Positions 52,995 through 62,496 of a stretch of 64,000 nucleotides of DNA are shown one piece after another. This DNA is from Crocinitomicaceae bacterium. Its GTDB lineage: Bacteria; Bacteroidota; Bacteroidia; Flavobacteriales_D; Crocinitomicaceae. Below the pieces are notes generated by a model. That model was not told the DNA's origin, did not search any database, and worked only from the letters and a program-made list of their open reading frames with translations. The stretch is taken from assembly GCA_029249445.1 (NCBI GenBank), contig JAQWHI010000019.1, forward strand, positions 271,378-335,377, in the 5' to 3' direction. Every line of letters starts with the position of its first letter. Positions within the stretch are counted from its first letter, which is position 1. A program made the translations under genes and the position numbers.

Positions 52995-54770
52995 TTATTG
53001 TTTCACAAGATTAAACTGTGCGGTTTTTCCATTTTCCATAATTACTGTAAAGACGTAAACACCAGCCTCCAATTGTGATGTGTTTACTTTAGTAGAACCC
53101 GTTCCAAGATCAACAAGTGAATTCATAACAATCTTACCACTAATATCAGTCACGTTTAATGTTGCCGCTCCAGTGGCATTTACTGTAATTGTTACAGCGT
53201 CAGTTGTAGGATTTGGAAACGCACCTCCAACTAAAATATCAGCATCTGTAATTCCTACTTCTGCAGGGTCAAATGTTTTTAATGACAAAGCAGGAGCAGA
53301 GGCACCAGACCATCCACCAGAGTACCACTGACCATCTATATGCACAGGAGCCACAGGTTGCCTGTATATCCCTTCGTTGCCATCATAATTAATTGTATTG
53401 TCGTATCCAAAAGAAATCGTTGCAGTTTCAAAAGTCTGAAGACAAAACAAATATCTCTGGTTATCAACCATTAAAAACGGGGTTACAAATTCAATATATG
53501 CCACATCGTCTACATCATCATTTGAAGCGGGGTAATGTGTTCCAAATGTAACGATGTTTAATGCGTTAAATGCATTCGTTGTTGCTGCAGCGAAATCATA
53601 ATTAGGATCATCAAGATCTACCCATCCATCGTCCCATTGGTATGCGTTTCCGAAAATTTCAGAACCCGCCAAATCATTTACAGACGTATCGGTATGAGGG
53701 ATAAAATACATTCCTTGAACAGCCATTGTTGACGAGTTTGGTTCCTGAATCATTACACACCCTTGATATTCTGTTGTTGCATTTGAAGGGTATGTATTTG
53801 CCATAGGCATTCCTGAAGCATCAACAGGAGATACTGCGAGAGTTCCTATTGTTGTTCCATCAGTTATTGAGAATGAAGAAGACAGGACGTTATCAAAGTC
53901 AGAATCATCTGTTCCACCTAAATCCATCGTGTATGTAAGTGTATATTCTCCGTTTTCGTAGTTTCCAATTCCCTCGCTCCAAGCAGGAAAAGCATCCGTA
54001 TTTCCAGGGAAGATAGCAAGTGTGTCTCCAGATACGATAGCAACTGGGCCAACGGTTTCATCGTAAACAGTGCCACTAGGCCCATCGATTTTTGCATTAA
54101 TAGAAACTGCAGTTTGATCATCTGTTCCGTAGTTGTAAACTTGGATTCCAGGTTCAAAACCGTCATACTGTAGACTGTTGGCACCACCATATGGCGAAAC
54201 TAATGCCTGACCACTATTGGCACCAATGTCGTTGACGTAAGCACCAACCTTACTACCAAGAAAAACAACGACAGGACCGTTGCTCATTTCTGTGACGAGC
54301 TGATTACCGGTAAGACTAGTGACAAATACACAAGGAATAGTAACATTAAGTCCTTCGACTCCACCACCCATTTGTACAATTTCATCTTCCCGGTTAATAA
54401 TAATTGCGGCAACTGCACCTGCATCTTGTGCTTGTAGCGCTTTGTACCCAAATTCACATGTGTTTCTGTAAATTACAGCGATTTTACCTGTCAAATCATT
54501 TATCAAAGGTCCATTACATGCTTCTGCTGACAACGGGTTGCCTTGTAGGTTTAAACCAGGCGTGCCATCGTCAACAATCATCAATGTGTCTTCAACGAAC
54601 GTGCCAGGCACCAAGAAGTCGGGGCAACTCCAGTCACCTCCCGCAGGGTCAGCCCATGCAAAATCATAATTTCCTTGGATTGATACAGGTGAAACACCTG
54701 AAAAAACCACCTGTGAATTCGCCATAAACCCTGACGAAAGAACAGTTAAAAGAAGTAATATTTTTTTCAT
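52995..54770 (-). CDS. Secreted PA-domain protein with T9SS type A CTD (copy 1)
   Basis: 591 residues: signal peptide (1-19, ending MANSQ), a protease-associated (PA) domain at about 60-170 (KIAVIYRNTCEFGYKALQAQ, DAGAVAAIIINRED), a beta-rich region of unknown type (175-500, with NYENGEYTLTYTMDLGGTDD), and a type A sorting domain at about 510-591 (GGAFPNPTTDAVTI ... LEAGVYVFTVIMENGKTAQF). No peptidase domain is fused. Probably exported through T9SS and attached to the surface; role unknown. A paralogue lies just upstream on the same strand. Confidence 0.85.
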   Translation of the reverse strand: MKKILLLLTVLSSGFMANSQVVFSGVSPVSIQGNYDFAWADPAGGDWSCPDFLVPGTFVEDTLMIVDDGTPGLNLQGNPLSAEACNGPLINDLTGKIAVIYRNTCEFGYKALQAQDAGAVAAIIINREDEIVQMGGGVEGLNVTIPCVFVTSLTGNQLVTEMSNGPVVVFLGSKVGAYVNDIGANSGQALVSPYGGANSLQYDGFEPGIQVYNYGTDDQTAVSINAKIDGPSGTVYDETVGPVAIVSGDTLAIFPGNTDAFPAWSEGIGNYENGEYTLTYTMDLGGTDDSDFDNVLSSSFSITDGTTIGTLAVSPVDASGMPMANTYPSNATTEYQGCVMIQEPNSSTMAVQGMYFIPHTDTSVNDLAGSEIFGNAYQWDDGWVDLDDPNYDFAAATTNAFNALNIVTFGTHYPASNDDVDDVAYIEFVTPFLMVDNQRYLFCLQTFETATISFGYDNTINYDGNEGIYRQPVAPVHIDGQWYSGGWSGASAPALSLKTFDPAEVGITDADILVGGAFPNPTTDAVTITVNATGAATLNVTDISGKIVMNSLVDLGTGSTKVNTSQLEAGVYVFTVIMENGKTAQFNLVKQ

Positions 54771-54880
54771 AATTAAGTTTTATAGATATACTAAGGTAAT
54801 TGAAAAATGGGTTTTTGACAACTTAGACGTCCACAGTTGAATATTTAGCGTTTCAATAACTAGCAAGTACTAGTTGTTAA

Positions 54881-54917
54881 AAACAGAAAAACCCCTCTAT
54901 GAGGGGCTTTTCTGTTT
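54881..54917 (-). terminator. Terminator between the two PA-domain genes
   Basis: 17-base arms (AAACAGAAAAACCCCTC and GAGGGGCTTTTCTGTTT, one mismatch) with a 3-base loop and minus-strand T-run. The two paralogues are therefore probably separate transcription units. Confidence 0.75.
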
Positions 54918-54942
54918 CAATAAATTGGATGAAATGATTCAA

Positions 54943-56748
54943 TTAGTTTTTTACAACGTTGAATTGTGTACTTTCTCCATTTTCCATAGTTACATTAAAG
55001 ATGTAAACACCTGACTCTAATGAAGAAATATCAACAGATGTTGTTCCATTTTCAAGAGTAATATTTGTGCTTATAGCTACTTTTCCTGCAACATCTGTTG
55101 CGGTAAGAGCAGCAGCGCCACTAGCACCAACAGAAATTGTCACCATATTATTTGCTGGGTTAGGGAATGCTTTCCCCTCTAACATTTCAGTTGATTCTAA
55201 GCCAAGTTCTGCAGGGTCAAAAGTTCTGAGTGCTAAAGACGGTGCTGTTGCACTGTTCCATCCAGCAGTATACCATGAACCGTCAATATGCAATGGTGAA
55301 ATTGGTTGTGAAAAGATACTGTAGTTGGCCCCGTGGTCAAAAGAGTTATCATACCCAAAAGAGATTGTCGTTGACTCAAACGTCTGAAGACAGAACAAAT
55401 ACCTTTGGTTGTTTATCAATTGGAAATAATTACCCATTCCAAAATCAGCATATGCAACATCATCTACATCATCGTTCGATGCGGGGATATGCGTTGCAAA
55501 GGCAAAAAGATTTAAGTTGTTGTATGCATCAGTTGTGGCTGGAGTAAAATCATAATTTGGATCATCAAGATCAACCCATCCATCATCCCATTGGTAAGCA
55601 TTAACAAAGATTTCTGCACCAGCCATATTGTTTACTGAAGTATCTGTGTGTGGTATAAAATAAATTCCCCTTACCGCCAAAGAGCTCGCATTTGGATCTT
55701 GGAATACCATACAAGCTTCGTATTGAGTTGTTGAGTTACTAGGGTATGAATTGGCAATAGGCATGTTAGAAGCATCAACTCGAGAAGAAGAAATAACGTC
55801 ATCTTGAATTGTGAAATCCTGGCTATACACATTATCAAAAGCGAAATCGTCTGGTCCACCAAGGTCGATAGTGTAGGTCAGAGTGTAGTTGCCATTTTCA
55901 TAGTTTCCAACACCTAAAGCCCATGGGGTAAACGAATCTGTGTTTCCAGGGAAAATAAAAGCGGTGTCTCCAGCGCTCATATTTAATGGGCCGATGTCTT
56001 CGGTATAAACGTTTCCAGAAGGGCCATCTATTGAGGCATTAACTGTGAGTCCCGTCTGATCCGATGTTCCATAATTGTATACTTGTATACCCGGAGTCAT
56101 TCCGTCGTATACACTTGAGTGAGAACCTCCGAATTGGTTAACTAAAAACTCACCCTTGACAGCACCGGCATCATTTGCAAATGCACCAAGTTTGTTTCCA
56201 ATAAACATAACAACAGGGCCATTTGCCATTTCAGAGATGAGAGCAGCGCCAGTGACGTTGGAGACAAAAACAGCTGGGATATTTACATTGATTCCATCCG
56301 TGGCATCACCTAACATTCCCAATAATTCATCTTCTCTGTTTACGATGATGGCAGCAACAGCGCCTGCATCTTGCGCATTTTTAATTTTAGAAACGAATGA
56401 ACACGTATTTCTGTAAATTATGGCGATTTTCCCTGTTAAGTCGTTAGTTAAAGGATTACAACCTTCCTGCGAAATAGGGTTTCCCTGAAGGTTTGTTCCT
56501 GGTGTTCCATCTTCAACAAGCATTAGCGTGTCTTGAATAAAGTCTCCAGGAGTGTTAAAGTTCAATCCTCCATTCCATGCCCCCCACGTCGCGTCATCTG
56601 TTTCTCCTGGCCATTGGCCACAGTTTGCTTGTGTGGTAAATTCGTAGTTGCCTTGAATTGCTGCGGGGCTAACCCCTGCAACAACCACTTGTGCTTGTGA
56701 TGAGAAACCTCCAAGCGCAAGCGCAACAGATAGTACAAGTTTTTTCAT
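54943..56748 (-). CDS. Secreted PA-domain protein with T9SS type A CTD (copy 2)
   Basis: About 601 residues and the same order as copy 1: signal peptide (MKKLVLSVALALGGFSSQ), PA domain at about 70-185 (KIAIIYRNTCSFVSKIKNAQ, DAGAVAAIIVNRED), unknown beta-rich region, and type A CTD (FPNPANNMVTISVGASGAAA to the end, with LESGVYIFNVTMENGESTQF). Strongly similar to copy 1 over nearly the whole length, for example VDLDDPNYDF and NQRYLFCLQTFE in both. Met at 56757 is an alternative start. Confidence 0.85.
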   Translation of the reverse strand: MKKLVLSVALALGGFSSQAQVVVAGVSPAAIQGNYEFTTQANCGQWPGETDDATWGAWNGGLNFNTPGDFIQDTLMLVEDGTPGTNLQGNPISQEGCNPLTNDLTGKIAIIYRNTCSFVSKIKNAQDAGAVAAIIVNREDELLGMLGDATDGINVNIPAVFVSNVTGAALISEMANGPVVMFIGNKLGAFANDAGAVKGEFLVNQFGGSHSSVYDGMTPGIQVYNYGTSDQTGLTVNASIDGPSGNVYTEDIGPLNMSAGDTAFIFPGNTDSFTPWALGVGNYENGNYTLTYTIDLGGPDDFAFDNVYSQDFTIQDDVISSSRVDASNMPIANSYPSNSTTQYEACMVFQDPNASSLAVRGIYFIPHTDTSVNNMAGAEIFVNAYQWDDGWVDLDDPNYDFTPATTDAYNNLNLFAFATHIPASNDDVDDVAYADFGMGNYFQLINNQRYLFCLQTFESTTISFGYDNSFDHGANYSIFSQPISPLHIDGSWYTAGWNSATAPSLALRTFDPAELGLESTEMLEGKAFPNPANNMVTISVGASGAAALTATDVAGKVAISTNITLENGTTSVDISSLESGVYIFNVTMENGESTQFNVVKN

Positions 56749-56851
56749 ATGCTTCAATTAATGTTAATTTAATTTAAAGATAATAATATTTAAATTGTAA
56801 ATACCTCGGAAAACACTCAAAGGATTTATCGTTCACAAGCGGAGCAAAAAA

Positions 56852-56875
56852 AAACCGCCCTAAAAGAGGCGGTTT
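56852..56875 (-). terminator. Terminator after sdhB
   Basis: AAACCGCC and GGCGGTTT arms with an 8-base loop, followed on the minus strand by a run of T. It lies 18 bases beyond the sdhB stop. Confidence 0.75.
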
Positions 56876-56893
56876 ATAAAAGTGATTGTTTTT

Positions 56894-57646
56894 CTACTCT
56901 CCTGAAATGGTCGCTTTTAAGTATTCTCTATTCATGCGAGCAATATTTTCAAGGGAGATGCCTTTTGGGCATTCAACAGAGCATGCTCCGGTATTCGTAC
57001 AGTTTCCAAATCCTTCTTTGTCCATTTGTTCAACCATATTAAGTACACGACGTTTCGCTTCAACTTTTCCTTGAGGCAACAGAGAAAATTGTGATACTTT
57101 AGCCGAGACAAAGAGCATTGCGGACGCATTTTTACACGACGCTACGCATGCGCCACAACCAATACATGTCGCCGCATCAAACGCTTTGTCAGCATCAGCT
57201 TTGGGCACAGGGGTTGCATTTGCATCTTGTGTATTTCCCGAAGTCGGAACGGAGATAAATCCTCCAGCATGTTGAATACGGTCGAAAGCGCTTCTGTCAA
57301 CAACTAAATCTTTAACTACGGGAAAACCTTTTGCTCGAAAAGGTTCGATATAGATTGTATCGCCATCGTTAAATTTACGCATGTGCAATTGACATGTGGT
57401 TACTCCACGGTCTGGACCGTGTGGTTCACCATTAATATGCATTGAACACATTCCACAAATACCCTCGCGGCAATCGTGGTCAAATGCAATAGGCTCTTCT
57501 TTCCCTTCAGTGATAAGCTGTTCGTTCAGGACGTCCATCATTTCAAGAAAAGACATATGTTCAGAAACGTTGTCCAACGTGTACGTTTTGATCGCTCCTT
57601 TGTCGGTGGCATTTTTCTGACGCCAAATTTTCAATGTTAATTTCAT
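56894..57646 (-). CDS. sdhB: Succinate dehydrogenase iron-sulfur subunit
   Basis: 250-residue FeS subunit of complex II, carrying electrons from SdhA to SdhC. Cys clusters: [13 protein letters not shown] (2Fe-2S), [13 protein letters not shown] and [15 protein letters not shown] (4Fe-4S and 3Fe-4S). Third gene of the sdhCAB operon, 8 bases after sdhA; a terminator follows. Confidence 0.96.
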   Translation of the reverse strand: MKLTLKIWRQKNATDKGAIKTYTLDNVSEHMSFLEMMDVLNEQLITEGKEEPIAFDHDCREGICGMCSMHINGEPHGPDRGVTTCQLHMRKFNDGDTIYIEPFRAKGFPVVKDLVVDRSAFDRIQHAGGFISVPTSGNTQDANATPVPKADADKAFDAATCIGCGACVASCKNASAMLFVSAKVSQFSLLPQGKVEAKRRVLNMVEQMDKEGFGNCTNTGACSVECPKGISLENIARMNREYLKATISGE

Positions 57647-57654
57647 TGTTATTT

Positions 57655-59670
57655 TTATTTGTATGAACGTTGTTTCAGTTCAATATCATTAAAAGTCAAC
57701 TTTTCTTTGTGCATGACTGGTGCGCTTGGGTCTCCAGTCCACTCCCATGCAGAAACATGTGCATAATTTACATCGTCACGTTTGGCCTCTCCCTTTTGTG
57801 GCCCATCTTCCTCCGCTGATTCTTCTCGGAAGTGACCTCCACAAGACTCCATTCTTTCTAAGGCGTCGTTTGCGAATAGCTCACCAAGTTCAATAAAGTC
57901 TGAGACCCTGCTTGCTTTTTCAAGTTCTGGATTCAGATTGTACATGTCACCTGGAACATATACATCCCGATGGAATTCTTCACGAATTTCTTTGATTTCA
58001 TCGATCGCTTCTTTCAGACCTTTCTCATTTCTAGCCATTCCGACCTTGTTCCACATTACTTTACCAAGTCGCTTGTGGAAGGAGTCCACAGACTTAGTTC
58101 CATTGTTGTTTATGAATTTTTCTAAGCGGGCCTTTACGTCATTTAATGCGTCGTCAAATTCGGGAGTATCTGTTGGAATTGGACCTGTACGAATATCTCC
58201 AGCAAGATAATCTCCAATAGTGTATGGCAACACGAAGTAGCCATCGGCCAAACCTTGCATAAGCGCTGAGGCCCCCAGTCTATTTGCTCCATGATCAGAG
58301 AAGTTGGCTTCACCTGCAGCATAACATCCAGGAATTGTAGTCATTAAATTGTAGTCGACCCATACTCCTCCCATTGTATAATGAACAGCAGGATAGATTT
58401 GCATTGGAGTTTTGTACGGATTCTCGTCTGTAATTTTTTCATACATCTGGAAGAGATTGCCGTATTTGTTTTCGACAACTTTTTCTCCAAGTGCTTTAAT
58501 ACGTTCAGTGGAGGCGTCAACCTCACCGAGGATTGTTGCTTTTTCTTTCCCGTAACGTTCTATAGCAGAGGCAAAATCAAGATACACCGCTTCTCCTGTT
58601 TCGTTTACTCCAAATCCAGCATCACACCTTTCTTTAGCAGCTCTGGAAGCCACATCTCGTGGAACAAGGTTTCCAAACGCAGGATACCTTCTTTCCAAGT
58701 AATAGTCTCTTTCGTCTTCGGAGAGCTCCGTTGGTTTTTTGGTTCCATTTTTAATGGCCTCGACGTCTTTGAGATGTTTCGGAACCCAAATTCGTCCATC
58801 ATTACGCAACGATTCTGACATCAGTGTCAATTTCGATTGATAATCACCTGATCGTGGAATACATGTTGGATGAATTTGCGTATAACAAGGGTTTGCAAAA
58901 TAGGCCCCTTTTTTATGAATTTTCCATGCTGCTGTGACGTTTGACCCCATCGCATTCGTAGACAGGAAGAATACATTACCATAACCGCCAGAAGCAATTA
59001 CAACTGCATGTGCAGAATGTTTTTCTAGTTCTCCCGTAACCGTATTCCGTGCAATAATACCGCGTGCTTTACCATCTACCTTAACGAGGTCAAGCATTTC
59101 ATGGCGGCTATACATTTTTATTTTCCCTTTACCAATTTGACGGTTCATTGCTGAATAGGCCCCAAGCAGGAGTTGTTGACCTGTTTGTCCTTTCGCATAA
59201 AAAGTACGAGACACAAGAACCCCACCAAACGATCTATTGTCAAGGAGCCCTCCGTATTCACGGGCAAATGGAACTCCTTGGGCAACACACTGGTCAATAA
59301 TGTTTGTCGATACCTCTGCCAAACGATACACATTGGCCTCTCTTGATCGGTAGTCCCCGCCTTTTACCGTGTCATAGAACAAACGATAAACAGAATCCCC
59401 ATCATTTTGGTAGTTCTTTGCAGCATTGATTCCTCCTTGTGCAGCAATTGAATGTGCACGCCTTGGGGAATCTTGAAAACAAAAAGCCTTGACGTTGTAT
59501 CCCATTTCTGCTAATGAAGCAGCAGCAGAGCCTCCCGCCAGCCCAGTACCAACAACAATAACATCAATAAGACGCTTGTTTGCAGGGTTAACAAGGTTGA
59601 TTTTGTTTTTGTGATTTGTCCACTTGTCTTTAATTGGACCTTCAGGAATTTTTGCGTCTAAAACTGACAT
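57655..59670 (-). CDS. sdhA: Succinate dehydrogenase flavoprotein subunit
   Basis: 671-residue catalytic subunit that oxidises succinate to fumarate. FAD binding [20 protein letters not shown], covalent-FAD His in [13 protein letters not shown], and substrate-site motifs [12 protein letters not shown] and [12 protein letters not shown]. Typical length for Bacteroidetes. Located between sdhC and sdhB. Confidence 0.96.
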   Translation of the reverse strand: MSVLDAKIPEGPIKDKWTNHKNKINLVNPANKRLIDVIVVGTGLAGGSAAASLAEMGYNVKAFCFQDSPRRAHSIAAQGGINAAKNYQNDGDSVYRLFYDTVKGGDYRSREANVYRLAEVSTNIIDQCVAQGVPFAREYGGLLDNRSFGGVLVSRTFYAKGQTGQQLLLGAYSAMNRQIGKGKIKMYSRHEMLDLVKVDGKARGIIARNTVTGELEKHSAHAVVIASGGYGNVFFLSTNAMGSNVTAAWKIHKKGAYFANPCYTQIHPTCIPRSGDYQSKLTLMSESLRNDGRIWVPKHLKDVEAIKNGTKKPTELSEDERDYYLERRYPAFGNLVPRDVASRAAKERCDAGFGVNETGEAVYLDFASAIERYGKEKATILGEVDASTERIKALGEKVVENKYGNLFQMYEKITDENPYKTPMQIYPAVHYTMGGVWVDYNLMTTIPGCYAAGEANFSDHGANRLGASALMQGLADGYFVLPYTIGDYLAGDIRTGPIPTDTPEFDDALNDVKARLEKFINNNGTKSVDSFHKRLGKVMWNKVGMARNEKGLKEAIDEIKEIREEFHRDVYVPGDMYNLNPELEKASRVSDFIELGELFANDALERMESCGGHFREESAEEDGPQKGEAKRDDVNYAHVSAWEWTGDPSAPVMHKEKLTFNDIELKQRSYK

Positions 59671-59690
59671 AATTTCAAGTTTTATAGGTT

Positions 59691-60650
59691 CTATTTATTC
59701 AGGTAAAGAATGATCGGAATGATAGCGAAAGCCAATGGGATTAGTACGGAAAACATTTTTCCAAATCCTGAAATGATTGGGGTGTATTTTTCATTGTTGG
59801 CTCCTAATGTTTGGAATGCAGAGGCGAAACCATGCCATAAATGGAATGAAAGTACGAGCATCGCAAGTACATAAGCAATAACCGCATAGATACCATATTT
59901 GTTTGCAGGAAGCCCAGCCTCCTTTGATCGATCAACCCCAAAAAACGCAAGGGTCAAAGAATGTAAATCCTTATATCCTTCTGCTTCAACAGGGTTGTCT
60001 CCTAAAATGTTATAAGGAGGAATTGTCATACCCTGTGCATTCATTGTCTGAATTTGCTCATTGATTTGATCTGCAATTTTTTCTCGATCTAAAAAAAGAA
60101 ACGTGTTGTTTTTTACCGAGTGTGTTTCAGTTGGTAAATATGTTCCCTCTGTGGTATAATAGGCTGTTTTTTCCTCATCAAAAATCCCAACTTCTGTTTG
60201 TGTTGGCTCGTAAATAGTTTCTGTATGTAAAGGAACTTCTCCGAAGTGCATTTTCCCCCAGAAGTTCGACATATGAATAACGATGAAAATTAATATAGCA
60301 CTTCCTAGTACAGCCATGTAACGAGAGGCTGTTGATGAATTTTCTCCGGGCTTGTTGTAGGCATATTTTATTGGTCGTGCTTTTCGGTTTTGCAGTGTTA
60401 ACATTATTCCATCGACGGCATGAAATAAAATTGAGAAGTACGTCAAATAGGACATTATTTTAATGAATGGATTGTGTGTCATGAAATATGCATACTCATT
60501 AAATGCTCTTTTCCCCTCCACGCCTGTGATAAATATTAGTTGTAAGTTTCCTAATAAATGGCCAACCAAGAAGAGACAAAGAAATAAACCTGTTAACGCC
60601 ATCCACCATTTTTTAGCGATTGATGACTTCAGAATTGCTGATTTACTCAT
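59691..60650 (-). CDS. sdhC: Succinate dehydrogenase cytochrome b subunit (enlarged)
   Basis: 319-residue di-heme b-type anchor of complex II with five membrane helices. Candidate heme or helix histidines are H31, H77, H126 and H270/H273. The family is normally about 220-235 residues in Bacteroidetes; here the loop between helix 3 and helix 4 (about residues 132-250) is enlarged by roughly 90 residues and is acidic and polar ([35 protein letters not shown]). No sdhD is needed. First gene of sdhCAB; a -7 element lies 33 bases upstream of its ATG. Confidence 0.93.
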   Translation of the reverse strand: MSKSAILKSSIAKKWWMALTGLFLCLFLVGHLLGNLQLIFITGVEGKRAFNEYAYFMTHNPFIKIMSYLTYFSILFHAVDGIMLTLQNRKARPIKYAYNKPGENSSTASRYMAVLGSAILIFIVIHMSNFWGKMHFGEVPLHTETIYEPTQTEVGIFDEEKTAYYTTEGTYLPTETHSVKNNTFLFLDREKIADQINEQIQTMNAQGMTIPPYNILGDNPVEAEGYKDLHSLTLAFFGVDRSKEAGLPANKYGIYAVIAYVLAMLVLSFHLWHGFASAFQTLGANNEKYTPIISGFGKMFSVLIPLAFAIIPIILYLNK

Positions 60651-60683
60651 GTTTTATTTTTACTGTTCAATAAAATTGTGGTA

Positions 60684-60691
60684 CAAATGTA
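60684..60691 (-). promoter_or_regulatory. -7 promoter element TACATTTG (sdhCAB)
   Basis: Reads CAAATGTA on the + strand and fits TAnnTTTG; 33 bases before the sdhC ATG. Confidence 0.45.
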
Positions 60692-60949
60692 ATACAACGT
60701 CAAAACAGATTACTTATCTGAACCTTATTTAGATTTATTATAAATAAAACAAATAAAGATTCATTTTACACCTCAAAAACCCTGTTCCACTTAGCCTTTG
60801 TAAGGGAAGCCGTATCAAGATTTTAATATGAAAATAGCCTTTTTAAGAACCTTTTAGAGGTGATAGAGTAGAAAGAATAATAGCGCAGTTTTTCGGTCAA
60901 TTACTACCAAATTTATTGAATTATGTAAGCTGTATAATTTGTTAATTTT

Positions 60950-61846
60950 TTAGAAAATCAAAGTCACATCACGTTTAGTAGCCGTAAATTCTACATCAGC
61001 GCCAAACACAAGCGCGCGATTGTCATCTATATGTCCAGCTGGAAAGTCGAAACAAATAGGGATGTCTCTGCCTTCAAAATGAGACAAGATCACTTCTTGA
61101 TAGCTTTTTCCGAAAGGCACAGTGGTATCTTTTAGGCCCGTCATTCCACCAACGATTAATCCATTTATTTGGTATAACACACCTGTCTTTTTTAGTGCAT
61201 AAAACATGCGGTCAATTGCATAAATATGCTCTGCAAGATCTTCAATAAACAGGATGCTCCCTTTAAAATCAGCGTGGTCATTTGTCCCTAAGAGACTGTA
61301 TAAAATGGACAAATTTCCTCCCATTAACTCCCCCTTCGCTTGGCCAGGCTTGTTGAACGGCGTTGGAGCGGTATTGATCTCATATTGGACCCCTGTTATT
61401 GCTTCAACCAAACTGTCAATAGCTGCCTTTGTGTTTGATGAAAAGTTCAGAGGCATTGCAGCGTGTATGGATTTTAAGCCCAAGCGGCTCATGCGCTGGT
61501 GCAATACAGTGATGTCACTGAAGCCAATGATCCATTTTGGATGCCGTTTTATGTTGTCCCAATTCAATGCATCAACGATTTGAACGCACCCATACCCTCC
61601 ACGTGCGCAGAGAATACCTTTAACTTCTGGATTGTCAATAGCACCTTGAAAATCAGAAATGCGCTCATCGATGGATCCCGAGAAATAATTGGATTCACCC
61701 AAACAGTGTGTACTGATTTCAACACGGAAACCTTTTTGCTCAAGAGTGGTTTTTGCTAGGAGTACATGTTCTGGCTCTATGGTTTTAGCGGGAGCTAAAA
61801 TTTGTATAAGATCACCTTCGACAAGAGGAGCAATTGATGTTTTCAT
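60950..61846 (-). CDS. LD-carboxypeptidase (S66 family)
   Basis: 298-residue S66 peptidase that removes the terminal D-Ala from murein tetrapeptides during peptidoglycan recycling. Catalytic residues visible by family position: Ser110 (GFSDIT), Glu202 (FIEDLAEH) and His272 (AGHIDDN). The GGYGC motif at 83-87 is also conserved. No signal peptide, so cytoplasmic. Confidence 0.92.
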   Translation of the reverse strand: MKTSIAPLVEGDLIQILAPAKTIEPEHVLLAKTTLEQKGFRVEISTHCLGESNYFSGSIDERISDFQGAIDNPEVKGILCARGGYGCVQIVDALNWDNIKRHPKWIIGFSDITVLHQRMSRLGLKSIHAAMPLNFSSNTKAAIDSLVEAITGVQYEINTAPTPFNKPGQAKGELMGGNLSILYSLLGTNDHADFKGSILFIEDLAEHIYAIDRMFYALKKTGVLYQINGLIVGGMTGLKDTTVPFGKSYQEVILSHFEGRDIPICFDFPAGHIDDNRALVFGADVEFTATKRDVTLIF

Positions 61847-61965
61847 GATGTAAATATAGAAGTTTCTGACACCAATTTATTAACGCTTTTTGCTTTGTTA
61901 GTTTCAGCCTCTTATTTCACCAGTTATTGAATATGTTCTCTAGATACTGTTTTCAAAATCTCAAT

Positions 61966-61973
61966 TATCTTTG
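61966..61973 (+). promoter_or_regulatory. -7 promoter element TATCTTTG (tadA)
   Basis: Ends only 4 bases before ATG 61978, suggesting a leaderless tadA transcript and excluding the upstream start at 61927. Confidence 0.5.
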
Positions 61974-61977
61974 CCTA

Positions 61978-62421
61978 ATGATTACTCCTTACAATGATGA
62001 CTATTTCATGAAGCAAGCCCTGGTTGAGGCGCAAAAAGCATTTGATGATGATGAGGTGCCTGTTGGCGCAGTGGTTGTTTGTAAAAATCAGATCATTGCT
62101 CGTGCTCATAATTTGACAGAGACGTTAAACGATGTGACAGCACATGCAGAAATGCAAGCAATAACGGCGGCGGCAAACTTTACTGGAGGAAAGTATTTGA
62201 AGGGGTGCACGCTTTATGTTACTCTAGAGCCATGCGTCATGTGCGGGGGCGCATTGTATTGGTCACAATTAGATAAAGTGGTGTTTGGTGCTTCTGATGA
62301 AAAACGAGGCGCAAGTTTAGCGGGGAATTTATACCACCCAAAAACAACGGTAGTAAGTGGAGTTATGGAAGGGCAGTGCGCAGAGCTAATAAAGACTTTT
62401 TTTAAGAACAAAAGAACTTAA
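61978..62421 (+). CDS. tadA: tRNA-specific adenosine deaminase (TadA-like)
   Basis: 147-residue zinc deaminase that converts A34 to inosine in tRNA-Arg. Zn-binding/active site HAE (56-58) and PCVMCGGAL (85-93), with VPVGAVVV and HNLTETL upstream, typical of TadA. Start at MITPYNDDYF fits the promoter. Other nucleoside deaminases of this superfamily cannot be fully excluded. mnmE follows on the same strand after 75 bases. Confidence 0.92.
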   Translation: MITPYNDDYFMKQALVEAQKAFDDDEVPVGAVVVCKNQIIARAHNLTETLNDVTAHAEMQAITAAANFTGGKYLKGCTLYVTLEPCVMCGGALYWSQLDKVVFGASDEKRGASLAGNLYHPKTTVVSGVMEGQCAELIKTFFKNKRT

Positions 62422-62483
62422 GTTGACGCTTCTGCGTGGAATTAAAATAGTTGATAGAAACACGAAATCAACGGATCATACAT

Positions 62484-62491
62484 TACATTTG
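62484..62491 (+). promoter_or_regulatory. -7 promoter element TACATTTG (mnmE)
   Basis: Fits TAnnTTTG and ends 5 bases before ATG 62497; it overlaps the GTG at 62491 and thereby argues against that start. Confidence 0.5.
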
Positions 62492-62496
62492 TGTTG

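Noticed and set aside
61585..61605. Cys in GGYGC of the LD-carboxypeptidase as a nucleophile change
   Set aside because: The S66 nucleophile is the Ser of the GFSD motif (Ser110), which is intact; the GGYG motif is not the catalytic one.
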